DNA of 64,000 nt, from NCBI RefSeq assembly GCF_002099195.1, contig NZ_NBYX01000022.1, positions 38,526 to 102,525 of the forward strand, in the 5' to 3' direction. A program made the translations under genes and the position numbers. Each line of letters starts with the position of its first letter. The first letter of the stretch is position 1. The DNA comes from Burkholderia puraquae (GTDB taxonomy: Bacteria; Pseudomonadota; Gammaproteobacteria; Burkholderiales; Burkholderiaceae). The notes under the pieces were generated by a model. It worked only from the letters and a program-made list of their open reading frames with translations, was not told where the DNA came from and did no database searches. Positions 34,309 to 43,425 of this stretch are shown here, one piece after another.

Positions 34309-35874
34309 ATGCATTCAGATGCCCGCCCCGATTCGCCCCGTCCGTCCAAGCCGTCCCTCCATCGTGCGCTGCAGGCACGCCATCTGCGAATGATCGCGAT
34401 CGGCGGCTCGATCGGCACGGGCCTGTTCGTCGCATCCGGCGCGTCGATCTCGCAGGCCGGCCCCGGCGGCGCGATGCTCGCGTACATGGTGATCGGCCTG
34501 ATGGTCTATTTTCTGATGACGAGCCTCGGCGAAATGGCCGCGTTCATGCCCGTGTCGGGCTCGTTCGCGACCTACGGCGCGAAGTTCGTCGACGAAGGCT
34601 TCGGCTTCGCACTCGGCTGGAACTACTGGTACAGCTGGGCCGTGACCCTGGCGGTGGAACTGGTCGCCGCACAGCTCGTGATGAACTACTGGTTCCCGCA
34701 CGTGCCGGGGGTCTGGTGGAGCGCGCTGTTCCTCACGTTGATCTTCGCGCTCAACGCGCTGTCGGTGCGCGGCTTTGGCGAGGCCGAATACTGGTTCGCG
34801 CTGATCAAGGTGCTGACGGTGCTCGCGTTCGTCGGCGTCGGCCTGCTGATGATCTTCGGGATCATGCAGGGCGGCTCGAGCGCGGGCTGGGGCAACTTCA
34901 CGATCGGCGATGCGCCGTTCGCCGGCGGCTGGGCGACGATGCTCGGCGTCGCGATGATCGCGGGCTTCTCGTTCCAGGGCACCGAAATGATCGGCGTCGC
35001 GGCCGGCGAATCGGAAAACCCGCGCACGACGATCCCGCGCGCGGTGAGCCAGATCTTCTGGCGCATCCTGCTGTTCTACGTGCTGGCGATCTTCGTGATC
35101 GGCGTGCTGATTCCCTATACCGACCCGAGCCTGCTGAAGAGCGACGTGACCGACATCGGCGTGAGCCCGTTCACGCTCGTGTTCCGCCACGCGGGCCTCG
35201 CATTCGCGGCCGGCGTGATGAACGCGGTGATCCTGACGGCCGTGCTGTCGGCCGGCAACTCGGGCATGTATGCGTCCACGCGGATGCTCTACACCCTCGC
35301 GGTCGAAGGCCGTGCGCCGAAGATCTTCGCGAAGCTGTCGCGCGGCGGCGTGCCGCGCAACGCGCTGTATGCGACGACGGCCGTCGGCGCGCTGTGTTTT
35401 CTCACGTCGCTGTACGGCGACAAGACCGTGTACCTGTGGCTGCTGAACACGTCGGGCATGGCCGGCTTCATCACGTGGCTCGGCATCGCGGTCAGCCACT
35501 ACCGGTTCCGCAAGGGATTCCTGAAGCAGGGCTACCGGCTCGACCAGTTGCCATACCGGTCGAAGTGGTTCCCGTTCGGCCCGCTGTTCGCGTTCGCGCT
35601 GTGCGCGGTCGTCGCGCTCGGCCAGGATTACCAGGCGTTCCTCTCCGACAAGATCGACTGGGTCGGCGTCGCCGCGACCTACATCGGCGTGCCGTTCTTC
35701 CTCGCGATCTGGCTCGGCTACGCGCTGGTGCGCAAATGCCGTCTCGTGCGCTACGAAGACATGGAAATCTCGCCGTGGATCGACCGCAACGCGACGCCCG
35801 AAATCGCACCGCAGGCCGACACCGGCTACGCGGGCTACGTCGCCCGTCCGGCCAACCCGACGCCGGGCGCCTGA
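34309..35874 (+). CDS. Amino-acid permease, APC superfamily (LysP-like)
   Basis: A 521-residue, 12-helix inner-membrane transporter. Helix 1 signature LRMIAIGGSIGTGLFVASGASISQAGPGGAMLAYMVIGLMVYFLM, helix 3 GWNYWYSW, GFSFQGTEMIGVAAGESENPRTTIPRAV and AGNSGMYASTRMLY are typical of the amino-acid transporter branch of APC, closest in pattern to lysine-specific LysP. It imports an amino acid with protons. Its position between AmaB- and AmaA-type genes suggests lysine or pipecolate as substrate. The N-terminus is Ser/Pro-rich. Confidence 0.9.
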   Translation: MHSDARPDSPRPSKPSLHRALQARHLRMIAIGGSIGTGLFVASGASISQAGPGGAMLAYMVIGLMVYFLMTSLGEMAAFMPVSGSFATYGAKFVDEGFGFALGWNYWYSWAVTLAVELVAAQLVMNYWFPHVPGVWWSALFLTLIFALNALSVRGFGEAEYWFALIKVLTVLAFVGVGLLMIFGIMQGGSSAGWGNFTIGDAPFAGGWATMLGVAMIAGFSFQGTEMIGVAAGESENPRTTIPRAVSQIFWRILLFYVLAIFVIGVLIPYTDPSLLKSDVTDIGVSPFTLVFRHAGLAFAAGVMNAVILTAVLSAGNSGMYASTRMLYTLAVEGRAPKIFAKLSRGGVPRNALYATTAVGALCFLTSLYGDKTVYLWLLNTSGMAGFITWLGIAVSHYRFRKGFLKQGYRLDQLPYRSKWFPFGPLFAFALCAVVALGQDYQAFLSDKIDWVGVAATYIGVPFFLAIWLGYALVRKCRLVRYEDMEISPWIDRNATPEIAPQADTGYAGYVARPANPTPGA

Positions 35875-36016
35875 CCGCCCGGACCGGCCCGTATCGCACC
35901 GGCCGCCGCCCTGGCGCGGCAGCCGGTGCCCGGCCCCCCATTCGACGCGGCGCGCACGTTCAGGCAAGATCGACGCGCGCCGTCTGTTTTTCCGCCGTTA
36001 CGAGCAACGAAATCGC

Positions 36017-37285
36017 ATGCAGAACTTCTACGAAGCCACCGTTACCCGCCAGCCCTACCCGCAACTGACCGGCACGATCGACACGCAGGTCTGCATCGTC
36101 GGCGGCGGCCTCGCCGGCCTGTGCACGGCGCTCGGCCTCGTCGAGCGCGGCGTGCACGACGTCGTCGTGCTCGACAGCGAACGGGTCGGCTTTGGCGCAT
36201 CGGGCCGCAATGGCGGCTTCGTCTTCGGCGGCTACAGCCTCGACAACGCCGACCTGCTGCGCACGCTCGGCCGCGACGAAGGGCGCCGGCTGTACCGGCT
36301 CACCGTCGATGCGGTCGACCTGATCCGCGCGCGGATCGCGCGCTACGGCATCGACTGCGACATCGTCGACCAGGGCGTGATGCTCGCGAACTGGTTCGAC
36401 GATCCTTCCCGGCTCGACAGCGTGCGCACGCTGATGAAGGATGAACTCGGCGTCGACTGGGAACCCGTTTCCACCGACGCACTGCGCAAGCGGCTAAAGA
36501 CGCAGCGCTATTACGGCGGCCTGTTCGAGCCGAACGCCTTCCACTTCCATCCGCTCAAGTACGTGCTCGGCGTCGCGGCGGCCGCATCGCGAGGCGGCGC
36601 ACGCGTGTACGAACGCTCGGCCGCGCTCGGCATCGCGCGCGAAGGCGCCGGGTACGTGGTGCGCACGGCACAGGGCACGGTGCGCGCGAAGGACGTCGTA
36701 TTCGCCGGCGGCGGCTACGCGCGCGGCGTGTCGCCGCGAATCGAGCGCGCGGTGCTGCCGATCGCGACCTACGTGATTGCAACCGAACCGCTCGGCGCGC
36801 GCCTGCCGGACGCGATCGACGCCCCGTACGCGATCTACGACACGCGTTTCGCGTTCGACTATTACCGCCCGCTGAAGGACACGCGCATCCTGTGGGGCGG
36901 CCGGATCTCCGTGCTCGACCGCGGCCCCGACGCGATCGCCCGCCTGCTGCGGCGCGACCTGCTGCGCGTGTATCCGCAACTGGAAGGTGTGAAGGTCGAC
37001 TACGCGTGGGGCGGGCTGATGAGCTACGCGCGGCACAAGATGCCGCAGATCGGCCGCGACGCGGACGGCGTGTGGCACGCGATCGCGTTCGGCGGCCACG
37101 GGATGGCGCCCACCACGGTCGCCGGCGAAGCGCTCGCGGCCGCACTGGCCGAAGGCCGGCCGGTGCCGGAAGGCTTCAACGCGTTCGGGCTCACGCGTAC
37201 GTTCGGGCTGGCGGGCCTCGCCGCCGCGCAGCTCACGTACACGGCATACCAGGCCCGCGACGCGCTCGCGTCCTGCCGCCGCTGA
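36017..37285 (+). CDS. amaA: FAD-dependent oxidoreductase, AmaA-like L-pipecolate oxidase
   Basis: A 422-residue DAO-family flavoenzyme. The dinucleotide-binding loop VCIVGGGLAGLCTAL (about 25-39) is followed by VVLDSERVGFGASGRNGGFVFGG, substrate-side FDYYRPLKDTRILWGGRIS, and the C-terminal FAD motif AFGGHGMAPTTVAGEALA. Length and motifs match AmaA/PuuB-like oxidases. In Pseudomonas putida AmaA converts L-pipecolate to piperideine-6-carboxylate and AmaB oxidises the next intermediate; both genes and a permease are within 5 kb here. It probably shares a transcript with the permease upstream (142-bp gap). Confidence 0.82.
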   Translation: MQNFYEATVTRQPYPQLTGTIDTQVCIVGGGLAGLCTALGLVERGVHDVVVLDSERVGFGASGRNGGFVFGGYSLDNADLLRTLGRDEGRRLYRLTVDAVDLIRARIARYGIDCDIVDQGVMLANWFDDPSRLDSVRTLMKDELGVDWEPVSTDALRKRLKTQRYYGGLFEPNAFHFHPLKYVLGVAAAASRGGARVYERSAALGIAREGAGYVVRTAQGTVRAKDVVFAGGGYARGVSPRIERAVLPIATYVIATEPLGARLPDAIDAPYAIYDTRFAFDYYRPLKDTRILWGGRISVLDRGPDAIARLLRRDLLRVYPQLEGVKVDYAWGGLMSYARHKMPQIGRDADGVWHAIAFGGHGMAPTTVAGEALAAALAEGRPVPEGFNAFGLTRTFGLAGLAAAQLTYTAYQARDALASCRR

Positions 37286-37401
37286 GCGGCGGCCACGGCG
37301 GCCGAAACCGCCCTGCCGATTAGAGCGCCAGGTCGGCCGGGCGGGGATTTCCCACATGCTAGAATGGCTTTTCCAAGCCGCCGAAGCCACAATAAAGTCA
37401 C

Positions 37402-38076
37402 ATGAAAGCAGGAAGCAAGGCCGCCACGTCCGACACCCGCGCGCTTCCGTCCGATGCGCGGCGCAAATACGATCCCGAGCAAACCAAGCGCAATATCCTC
37501 GACGTCGCCACGCAGGAATTTTCCGCGATGGGCCTCGCCGGCGCGCGCGTCGATGCCATCGCCGAGCGCACGAACACGACGAAGCGGATGCTCTACTACT
37601 ACTTCGAAAGCAAGGAAGGCTTGTACGAGGCCGTGCTGGAGAAGGTGTACGGCGACATCCGCGCGCTCGAGCAGGAGTTGCACGTCGGCGACATGGAGCC
37701 GCGCGAAGGCATGCGCCGCCTCGTCGAATTCACGTTCGACTATCACGACAAGCATCGCGACTTCGTCCGCCTCGTGTCGATCGAGAACATCCACGGCGCG
37801 AAGTATCTCGAACAGCTCAAGTCGTTCAAGAACCGCAACGTCAGCATCATCAAGACGCTCGAGGAACTGGTCGAGCGCGGCGCGGCGAGCGGCGCGTTCC
37901 GCCAGGATATCGACGCGTTCGACCTGCACCTGCTGATCAGCTCGTTCTGCTTCCACCGCGTGTCGAACCGCTACACGTTCGGCGCCGCGTTCGGCCGCGA
38001 TCCGTCGGCGCCGCGCCTGCGCGCGCGGCATCGCGACACGATCGCCGACGCCGTGCTTCGCTACGTCGCTGCGTAA
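37402..38076 (+). CDS. TetR/AcrR-family regulator
   Basis: A 224-residue repressor-type protein. The helix-turn-helix is at about 25-75 (TKRNILDVATQEFSAMGLAGARVDAIAERTNTTKRMLYYYFESKEGLY), the rest being the helical ligand-binding domain, with a C-terminal TetR_C-like fold. An N-terminal tail of about 25 residues is basic and Ser/Thr-rich. It is next to the AmaA-like gene on the same strand and is the natural regulator of the pipecolate/lysine cluster. Confidence 0.9.
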   Translation: MKAGSKAATSDTRALPSDARRKYDPEQTKRNILDVATQEFSAMGLAGARVDAIAERTNTTKRMLYYYFESKEGLYEAVLEKVYGDIRALEQELHVGDMEPREGMRRLVEFTFDYHDKHRDFVRLVSIENIHGAKYLEQLKSFKNRNVSIIKTLEELVERGAASGAFRQDIDAFDLHLLISSFCFHRVSNRYTFGAAFGRDPSAPRLRARHRDTIADAVLRYVAA

Positions 38077-38086
38077 GCGGCGGCGG

Positions 38087-38108
38087 CGGCCGGTTTCCCT
38101 GCCGGCCG
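38087..38108 (+). terminator. Possible terminator hairpin after the TetR gene
   Basis: CGGCCGG and CCGGCCG form a 7-bp stem with an 8-base loop 11 bp after the stop. No T-run follows, so it may be only a GC-rich hairpin. Confidence 0.35.
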
Positions 38109-38151
38109 TACACCGGGCGCGCGCCGTCCGCGCCCGCCGCTCTCCCGTGCG

Positions 38152-39945
38152 TCAGTCCGTGGGTGCCGTCGACGCCAGTGCGATCCGCGCCTTCGCTTCC
38201 GGGCTGCCCGCCACGTAATACTTCTTCGCCCAGCTCGAATCGGGCGCAAGCGCGAGCCGCGCATGCGCGCCCGTGCCCGCATCCGTGCCGTGCTGCTTCG
38301 CATTGATCGCCAGTGCCCGCGCGCGATAGTGCTCGTAAAGCCGCAGGAATTCCGCGAGATAGATCGCCGCGATCCGCTGGCCGCGGATCTCGAGCAGGTT
38401 CTCGTCGTTGTACTGCTCGGAATTGCGGCTCATGTTTGCCGAGCCCGTATAGACGACCGGATTCGCGCCCTCTGCATCGATCACGATGAACTTGTGATGG
38501 ATCACGACGGGCGGAAAGGCCGGCGCCGGTTCACCCGGGAAGAGCCGCAGCTCGGGCTCGAAACCCTGCGGCACGGTGGCCGGCGAGAAATACGCGGCAT
38601 CGATCACGTCATGGTTGTCGCGGCTGCGGTGGTACAGCTCGAGGTTCGCGAGCGTGGCCGCATCGAGCGTCTGGCCGGCCTGCTGCTCGGCATCGGCCTT
38701 CGTCGCGCTGCCGACATTGATCTTGTTCACCAGCCCGAACATCATCAGCCCGCGGTCGCCGGCCGCGAAGCACGCATCGCGCAGCGCCGCGTCGGTCGGC
38801 ATGAACAGGCAGAACGACACCGAATGCTTCGCGGCCGCGATCGCGGCGACAATCGTGTCGATCTCGGTGCGCTGCCCCGCCGGCTCCGGCGAAAACGCGA
38901 GCCGCACCTGCGCACTGCCGATCGTCATCGGTTCCGACCAGCCCGGCGACAGCCGCGCCGTCTCCGCGACCGACGGATTCCCGGCCAGCGCATGCGCGCG
39001 ATCGTTGTACAGCGCGGCAAGCGCGGGCGAGTCGAACGCGTGCAGCACGTTCGCCTGCTCCGTGAGCCCCTCGGTCGTGAAGTTCGCGGAGCCGGTCAGC
39101 ACGCGTGCGGGCACCGCATTCGACGACGCATCGGTCACGATGAACTTGTCGTGCATGATGTGCGTCCTGTCGCGCGGCGCGAGCGTCGCGAGACCCTGCA
39201 GCGCATCGACGGCCGGCTGGTTCGGCGACGGCAGCGGCGGCTTGCCCTTGCGCGCCGTCGTGTGCGCGTCGTAGACGATCGCGAGCGACGCTTCCCCATG
39301 CTTGCGCCCGAACGCTTCGAACGCGGGCAGCGCCCACAGCGTGTCGGTCAGGTGATAGACGGCCGACGCCGCGCGCGATGCGGGGTCGAGCATCTCCGCG
39401 AACACCTGTTCCATGTCGTTCGCGAGCCACATGCGCAGCTTCAGCGCCTGCGCGTCGCTCGGCGCCGCATTCGGCGCGAGGCCCAGCGCCGCCACCTGCT
39501 TCGCAAACGCCTGCGAGCTGACCACCGCGCGGTTGAACCACGTGCCGATGCCATCCTCGATATGCGCGGGCAGCACGACGTCGCACACGCCGGCTTGCGC
39601 GTCGAGCACCTGCAGGTTCGCCGGCGTGCCGACGACCGGATACACGTCATAGCGGAACGATGCGCCGCGGTCCTGCGGATCGATGCGCGCGTCCCACCAC
39701 ATGAATTTCTGGATCGGCGCCTGGTCGGTCGGCGCGTCGCCCTGCGTGTGCGCGGCCGGGCCATCGAACGTCAGGCGGTTCGGCAGCCAGCTGTCCGGCG
39801 CGCGCGTCTTGCCGCCGGCCGACCAGAAGCCCGGCGTGCGCCGGATCGCGAAGCCGAGGAAATCGGATCGCGACGCCGCATCGGGCCAGTCGAAGGCCAG
39901 CAGGACCAGGGTGGGGGAAAGATAGCTGCGCACGCTGACGGTCAT
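38152..39945 (-). CDS. Phospholipase D-like protein with two HKD motifs
   Basis: A 597-residue protein with two phospholipase D catalytic motifs: HDKFIVTDASSNAVPARVLTGSANF (about residue 280) and HHKFIVIDAEGANPVVYTGSANMS (about 500), so a complete double-HKD active site. No signal peptide is obvious; the N-terminus MTVSVRSYLSPTLVLLAFDWPDA is followed by a mixed alpha/beta region of about 230 residues not recognised. Members hydrolyse or transfer phosphodiester bonds in lipids or nucleic acids. Monocistronic, convergent with the TetR gene. Confidence 0.85.
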   Translation of the reverse strand: MTVSVRSYLSPTLVLLAFDWPDAASRSDFLGFAIRRTPGFWSAGGKTRAPDSWLPNRLTFDGPAAHTQGDAPTDQAPIQKFMWWDARIDPQDRGASFRYDVYPVVGTPANLQVLDAQAGVCDVVLPAHIEDGIGTWFNRAVVSSQAFAKQVAALGLAPNAAPSDAQALKLRMWLANDMEQVFAEMLDPASRAASAVYHLTDTLWALPAFEAFGRKHGEASLAIVYDAHTTARKGKPPLPSPNQPAVDALQGLATLAPRDRTHIMHDKFIVTDASSNAVPARVLTGSANFTTEGLTEQANVLHAFDSPALAALYNDRAHALAGNPSVAETARLSPGWSEPMTIGSAQVRLAFSPEPAGQRTEIDTIVAAIAAAKHSVSFCLFMPTDAALRDACFAAGDRGLMMFGLVNKINVGSATKADAEQQAGQTLDAATLANLELYHRSRDNHDVIDAAYFSPATVPQGFEPELRLFPGEPAPAFPPVVIHHKFIVIDAEGANPVVYTGSANMSRNSEQYNDENLLEIRGQRIAAIYLAEFLRLYEHYRARALAINAKQHGTDAGTGAHARLALAPDSSWAKKYYVAGSPEAKARIALASTAPTD

Positions 39946-40050
39946 TCGTTGCTCCCTGGCCTTGCGGCCGGTCGAGGTGAATGGGTCAGTCTTGACGGCA
40001 GTTCTTCCCGGGGGATGACGAATCGATGAACCTTGTATGTCGGACGCGCG

Positions 40051-40809
40051 TCAGTCGCACACGAGCAGTTCGATCCCGCGTGCGGTCAGTGCGCGGCGCA
40101 CGGCCTTGTCGGGCGCGCATTCGGTCACGAGATAGCGGGCCGCGGCCGTGCCGTTGATCCGCACCGGCGTCACGCGGCCGAATTTCGAATGGTCGGCGAC
40201 GATGATCGCGGTGCCGGCCGCCGCGATCATCCGGCTGCGCACCTCGGCTGCGAGCCGCGAGTAGTCGGTGCATTCGCCGTCGGGCGTGATGCCGCCGGCG
40301 CCGACGAACGCGAAATCGACGTGGTACTGCGCGAGCTGCTGGATCGTGTCGAGCCCGAAGGTGGCGTCCTCGTCGTCGGACAGCTCGCCGCCGAGCAGCG
40401 TCACGCGGTTGCCGTTGCGCCGCGCGAGCACGAACGCAGTACGCCAGTCGTTCGTGTAGATCGACAGCCGGTGCCGGCCGGCAAGCGCGAGCGCAACCGC
40501 ATGCGGCGTGCTGCCCGAATCGATCAGCACCGATGCATCGTCGGGCACGAATTCGGCCGCGCGCCGCCCGATCGTGCGCTTCGCTTCCGCGTTCGCGGCT
40601 TCGCGCTCGGACAGGCTCGGCTCGCGGCGATCCGCGGCCAGCGCGCCGCCGTGCGTCATCACGAGCAGGCCGCGCGCGGCCAGCGCGTTCAGGTCGCGCC
40701 GCACGGTTTCGCGCGACACGTCGAGCGAGCGGACGAGTTCCGCGACCGACAATGCGCCCGACCGTCCGAGCTCCGACAGGATGAATTGATGACGTTGTTC
40801 CGCCAGCAT
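40051..40809 (-). CDS. DeoR/GlpR-family transcriptional regulator, orphan
   Basis: A 252-residue regulator: DeoR helix-turn-helix (about 6-60) with MLAEQRHQFILSELGRSGALSVAELVRSLDVSRETVRRDLNALAARGLL and a conserved THGGAL hinge, followed by a sugar-isomerase-like effector domain (about 75-235) with DSGSTPHAVALAL, NDWRTA, LLGGEL, and DFAFVGAGGI. Such proteins sense phosphorylated sugars or related intermediates. No sugar operon lies next to it, so its targets are elsewhere. Confidence 0.9.
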   Translation of the reverse strand: MLAEQRHQFILSELGRSGALSVAELVRSLDVSRETVRRDLNALAARGLLVMTHGGALAADRREPSLSEREAANAEAKRTIGRRAAEFVPDDASVLIDSGSTPHAVALALAGRHRLSIYTNDWRTAFVLARRNGNRVTLLGGELSDDEDATFGLDTIQQLAQYHVDFAFVGAGGITPDGECTDYSRLAAEVRSRMIAAAGTAIIVADHSKFGRVTPVRINGTAAARYLVTECAPDKAVRRALTARGIELLVCD

Positions 40810-41017
40810 CGCGTGTGCGCCCGAGGCGACTGGTAATGGGTGAGCTGGCCATTGTATTACGGCCGTTTGACCGGCAATTGACTGCGGCGGGAAACCCGGC
40901 AGGCCGTGTCTTCCGAAAGCGAAATTCTGTATTGCCTCACGCGCGCGAATCGGCGCGGCGCCGGTTGCTACACTTTGCGCTTCGCCGAACGACAGACCAA
41001 ACAAAGGGGCTCGCGCC

Positions 41018-41203
41018 ATGTATCGCAAAGGCAGTGTGATCGAAATCCAGTTTCCGCCCGAACGACTCAACGACGCGGCCGGCGATCCGTACTGGATCGA
41101 CCTGACGCTCGACGAGGCCCGCCGGCTCTACGAACAGCTCGCCGCGCGCTTCGCGAACGACGCACGCGCCAACCAGCCGCTCGACACGTTCTCGATCGAC
41201 TGA
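41018..41203 (+). CDS. Conserved-looking small hypothetical protein (61 aa)
   Basis: A 61-residue acidic protein, MYRKGSVIEIQFPPERLNDA..., with a beta strand and an amphipathic helix (TLDEARRLYEQLAARFANDARA). AAGGGG lies about 10 bases before the ATG, and codon use fits Burkholderia. It is the only plausible gene between the DeoR-like and EamA-like genes. Function not recognised. Confidence 0.65.
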   Translation: MYRKGSVIEIQFPPERLNDAAGDPYWIDLTLDEARRLYEQLAARFANDARANQPLDTFSID

Positions 41204-41390
41204 TCGCCGCGGCTTTCGCGCTCGCCCGCTCCGCATGAGGGGCGGCACCCATCCCCTCTCCCCGGCCCGCCCCGACGGCCGCATGCGCGACACGCAGCAT
41301 GAGTGCAGGATTCGACAAGACGCCCGCATCGCTTCCCCCGATACTGGCCGACTTCACCATTCTGTCCGGCCGCATCGCGGCCCGCCATGC

Positions 41391-42260
41391 ATGCTGACCT
41401 CGATCGTCGCCGCCGCTTTCGTCGCACTCTGGTCCACCGGATTCATCGTTGCGCGGGCAATCAAGCCCTACGCCGATCCCAACCTGTTCCTGCTCGCGCG
41501 TTTCGCGGGCACGGCCGCGCTGTTCGGCGCAGTGGCGCTCGTCGCGCGCGCGCCGTGGCCGGCCCGGCGCGAATGGCCGCGCCACCTGATCGCGGGCGCG
41601 CTGCTGCAGGGCGTCTATCTCGGCGCAAGCTACTGGGCCGTCGCGCAAGGGCTGAACGCGGGCGTCATGGCGCTGCTCGGCGCGCTGCAGCCGCTCGCCA
41701 CCGCGGTGCTCGCCGTCCCGCTGTTCAACGAGCGCCTGCCCGCGCGCGGCTGGCTCGGGATGGCGCTCGGGCTCGCCGGCGTCGCGCTCGTGCTCGCGCC
41801 GAAGGTCATGGGCGGTGTCGCGCCGCCGCCGGGCGCCGCGCCTGCGTGGCTCGTCGTCGCCGTCTCGGTCCTCGCGGTCGGGTCGATCACCGCCGGCTCG
41901 CTGTACCAGAAAGGCAAGCTCGCACAGAGCGACCTGCGCACGGCAGTTGCGATCCAGAACTTCGGTGCGGCAATCGTCGCGGCCATCTTCGTCGCGCTGC
42001 TGCACGAGACGCGCTGGATCGGCGCACCAGCGCTGTGGGTGTCGCTCGTATGGGGTGTCGTGTTCCTGTCCGGCGGCGCGGTCACGATGCTGATGTGGAT
42101 GCTACGACGCGGCAACGCCGCGCGCGCGACGTCGCTGCTGTTCCTCGCGCCGCCGCTGGCCGCGCTGCAGGGCTACTGGCTGTTCGGCGAGACGCTCGCG
42201 GCGATCCAGCTCGCCGGCTTCGCGCTCGCGCTGGTGGGCGTCGTGCTCGCGCGGCGCTGA
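41391..42260 (+). CDS. EamA/DMT-family transporter
   Basis: A 289-residue membrane protein with about ten helices in two EamA repeats; N-terminal AAFVALWSTGFIVARAI and LLQGVYLGASYWAVAQGLNAGVMALLGALQPLATAVLAVPLFNERL, then the second repeat with GGAVTMLMWMLRRGNAARATSLLFLAPPLAALQGYWLFGETL, are family hallmarks. It exports or imports metabolites; substrate unknown. Start at 41391 gives the usual short N-terminus. Confidence 0.92.
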   Translation: MLTSIVAAAFVALWSTGFIVARAIKPYADPNLFLLARFAGTAALFGAVALVARAPWPARREWPRHLIAGALLQGVYLGASYWAVAQGLNAGVMALLGALQPLATAVLAVPLFNERLPARGWLGMALGLAGVALVLAPKVMGGVAPPPGAAPAWLVVAVSVLAVGSITAGSLYQKGKLAQSDLRTAVAIQNFGAAIVAAIFVALLHETRWIGAPALWVSLVWGVVFLSGGAVTMLMWMLRRGNAARATSLLFLAPPLAALQGYWLFGETLAAIQLAGFALALVGVVLARR

Positions 42261-42501
42261 CGCGCCCGCCCGCTTGCGCACTCATGGGGCCGCGCAAACG
42301 CCGGCCGCCTCGCGCATCGAATGCCGGCGCGAGAACGCCCGTCGCGCGGCATCCTGCCCCCGCCCGGCGCACCGTGCACCACGGCGATGCAGCCCGTCTC
42401 GCCGAAGCAACGCGAAATCGCCGGATCGCACGCCCGGCGCGGCGCCGCGCCGCGATTGCGCTTATGATGGGCGCCTTGAATTTCGTTCCGGAACTCCTTT
42501 C

Positions 42502-43350
42502 ATGACATCCGCCGATTACGCCAGCCGCCAACGCGCGATCATTGCCGAACTGAACGTTGCCCCGCACTTCGACGCCGAGGCCGAAATCGCCCGCCGCGTC
42601 GAGTTCCTCGCGCAATACCTGCGTTCGACCGGCCTGCGGACCTACGTGCTCGGCATCAGCGGCGGCGTCGATTCGTCGACGGCCGGCCGGCTCGCACAGC
42701 TGTCGGTCGAAAAGCTGCGCGCCGGTGGCTACGACGCCCGCTTCATCGCCATGCGCTTGCCGAACGGCGTGCAAAACGACGAAGCCGATGCACAGCGCGC
42801 GCTCGCGTTCGTGCGCGCGGACGAGGAACTGACCGTCAACGTGAAGCCGGCCGCCGACGCGATGCTCGGCGCGCTGGTCGCGTCCGGCCATGCGTTCGAG
42901 ACGCCGGCCCAGCAGGACTTCGTGCATGGCAACGTCAAGGCGCGCGAGCGCATGATCGCGCAGTACGCGGTGGCCGGTGCGCGTCGCGGCATCGTGATCG
43001 GCACCGATCACGCGGCCGAGTCGCTGATGGGTTTCTTCACGAAATTCGGTGACGGCGGCGCGGACATCCTGCCGCTCGCGGGGCTGAACAAGCGGCGCGT
43101 GCGCGCGGTGGCCCGTGCGCTCGGCGGCGAGGAACTGATCGTGATGAAGGTGCCGACGGCCGACCTCGAGGAACTGCGCCCGCTGCGTCCCGACGAACAC
43201 GCGTACGGCGTCACCTACGACGAGATCGACGATTTCCTCGAAGGCAAACGCGTCGCCGACAACGTGTACGAAACGGTGCTGCGCTTCTACGACGCTTCGC
43301 GCCACAAGCGCGCGCTGCCGTACACGCCGTTCGACTGGCCGACTGCGTAA
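42502..43350 (+). CDS. nadE: Ammonia-dependent NAD synthetase
   Basis: A 282-residue enzyme that makes NAD+ from nicotinate-adenine dinucleotide, ATP and ammonia in the cytosol. The PP-loop motif GISGGVDSSTAGRL (about 48-61) activates the substrate; IVIGTDHAAESLMGFFTKFGDGGADILPLAGLNKRRVRAVARAL contains the substrate and NaAD-binding residues. Length matches the single-domain, ammonia-using type; there is no glutaminase domain. GGAACTCC precedes ATG 42502. Confidence 0.95.
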   Translation: MTSADYASRQRAIIAELNVAPHFDAEAEIARRVEFLAQYLRSTGLRTYVLGISGGVDSSTAGRLAQLSVEKLRAGGYDARFIAMRLPNGVQNDEADAQRALAFVRADEELTVNVKPAADAMLGALVASGHAFETPAQQDFVHGNVKARERMIAQYAVAGARRGIVIGTDHAAESLMGFFTKFGDGGADILPLAGLNKRRVRAVARALGGEELIVMKVPTADLEELRPLRPDEHAYGVTYDEIDDFLEGKRVADNVYETVLRFYDASRHKRALPYTPFDWPTA

Positions 43351-43425
43351 GCCGGCCGCTACGACCGCAACACGGCGCCGCGCGAACCATGACGGTCACG
43401 CGCGGCACGTGCACGACGGGCAACG

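Noticed and set aside
33912..34487. Leftward open frame in the gap before the permease gene
   Set aside because: It overlaps the start of the permease gene and lacks any family signature; composition matches a shadow.
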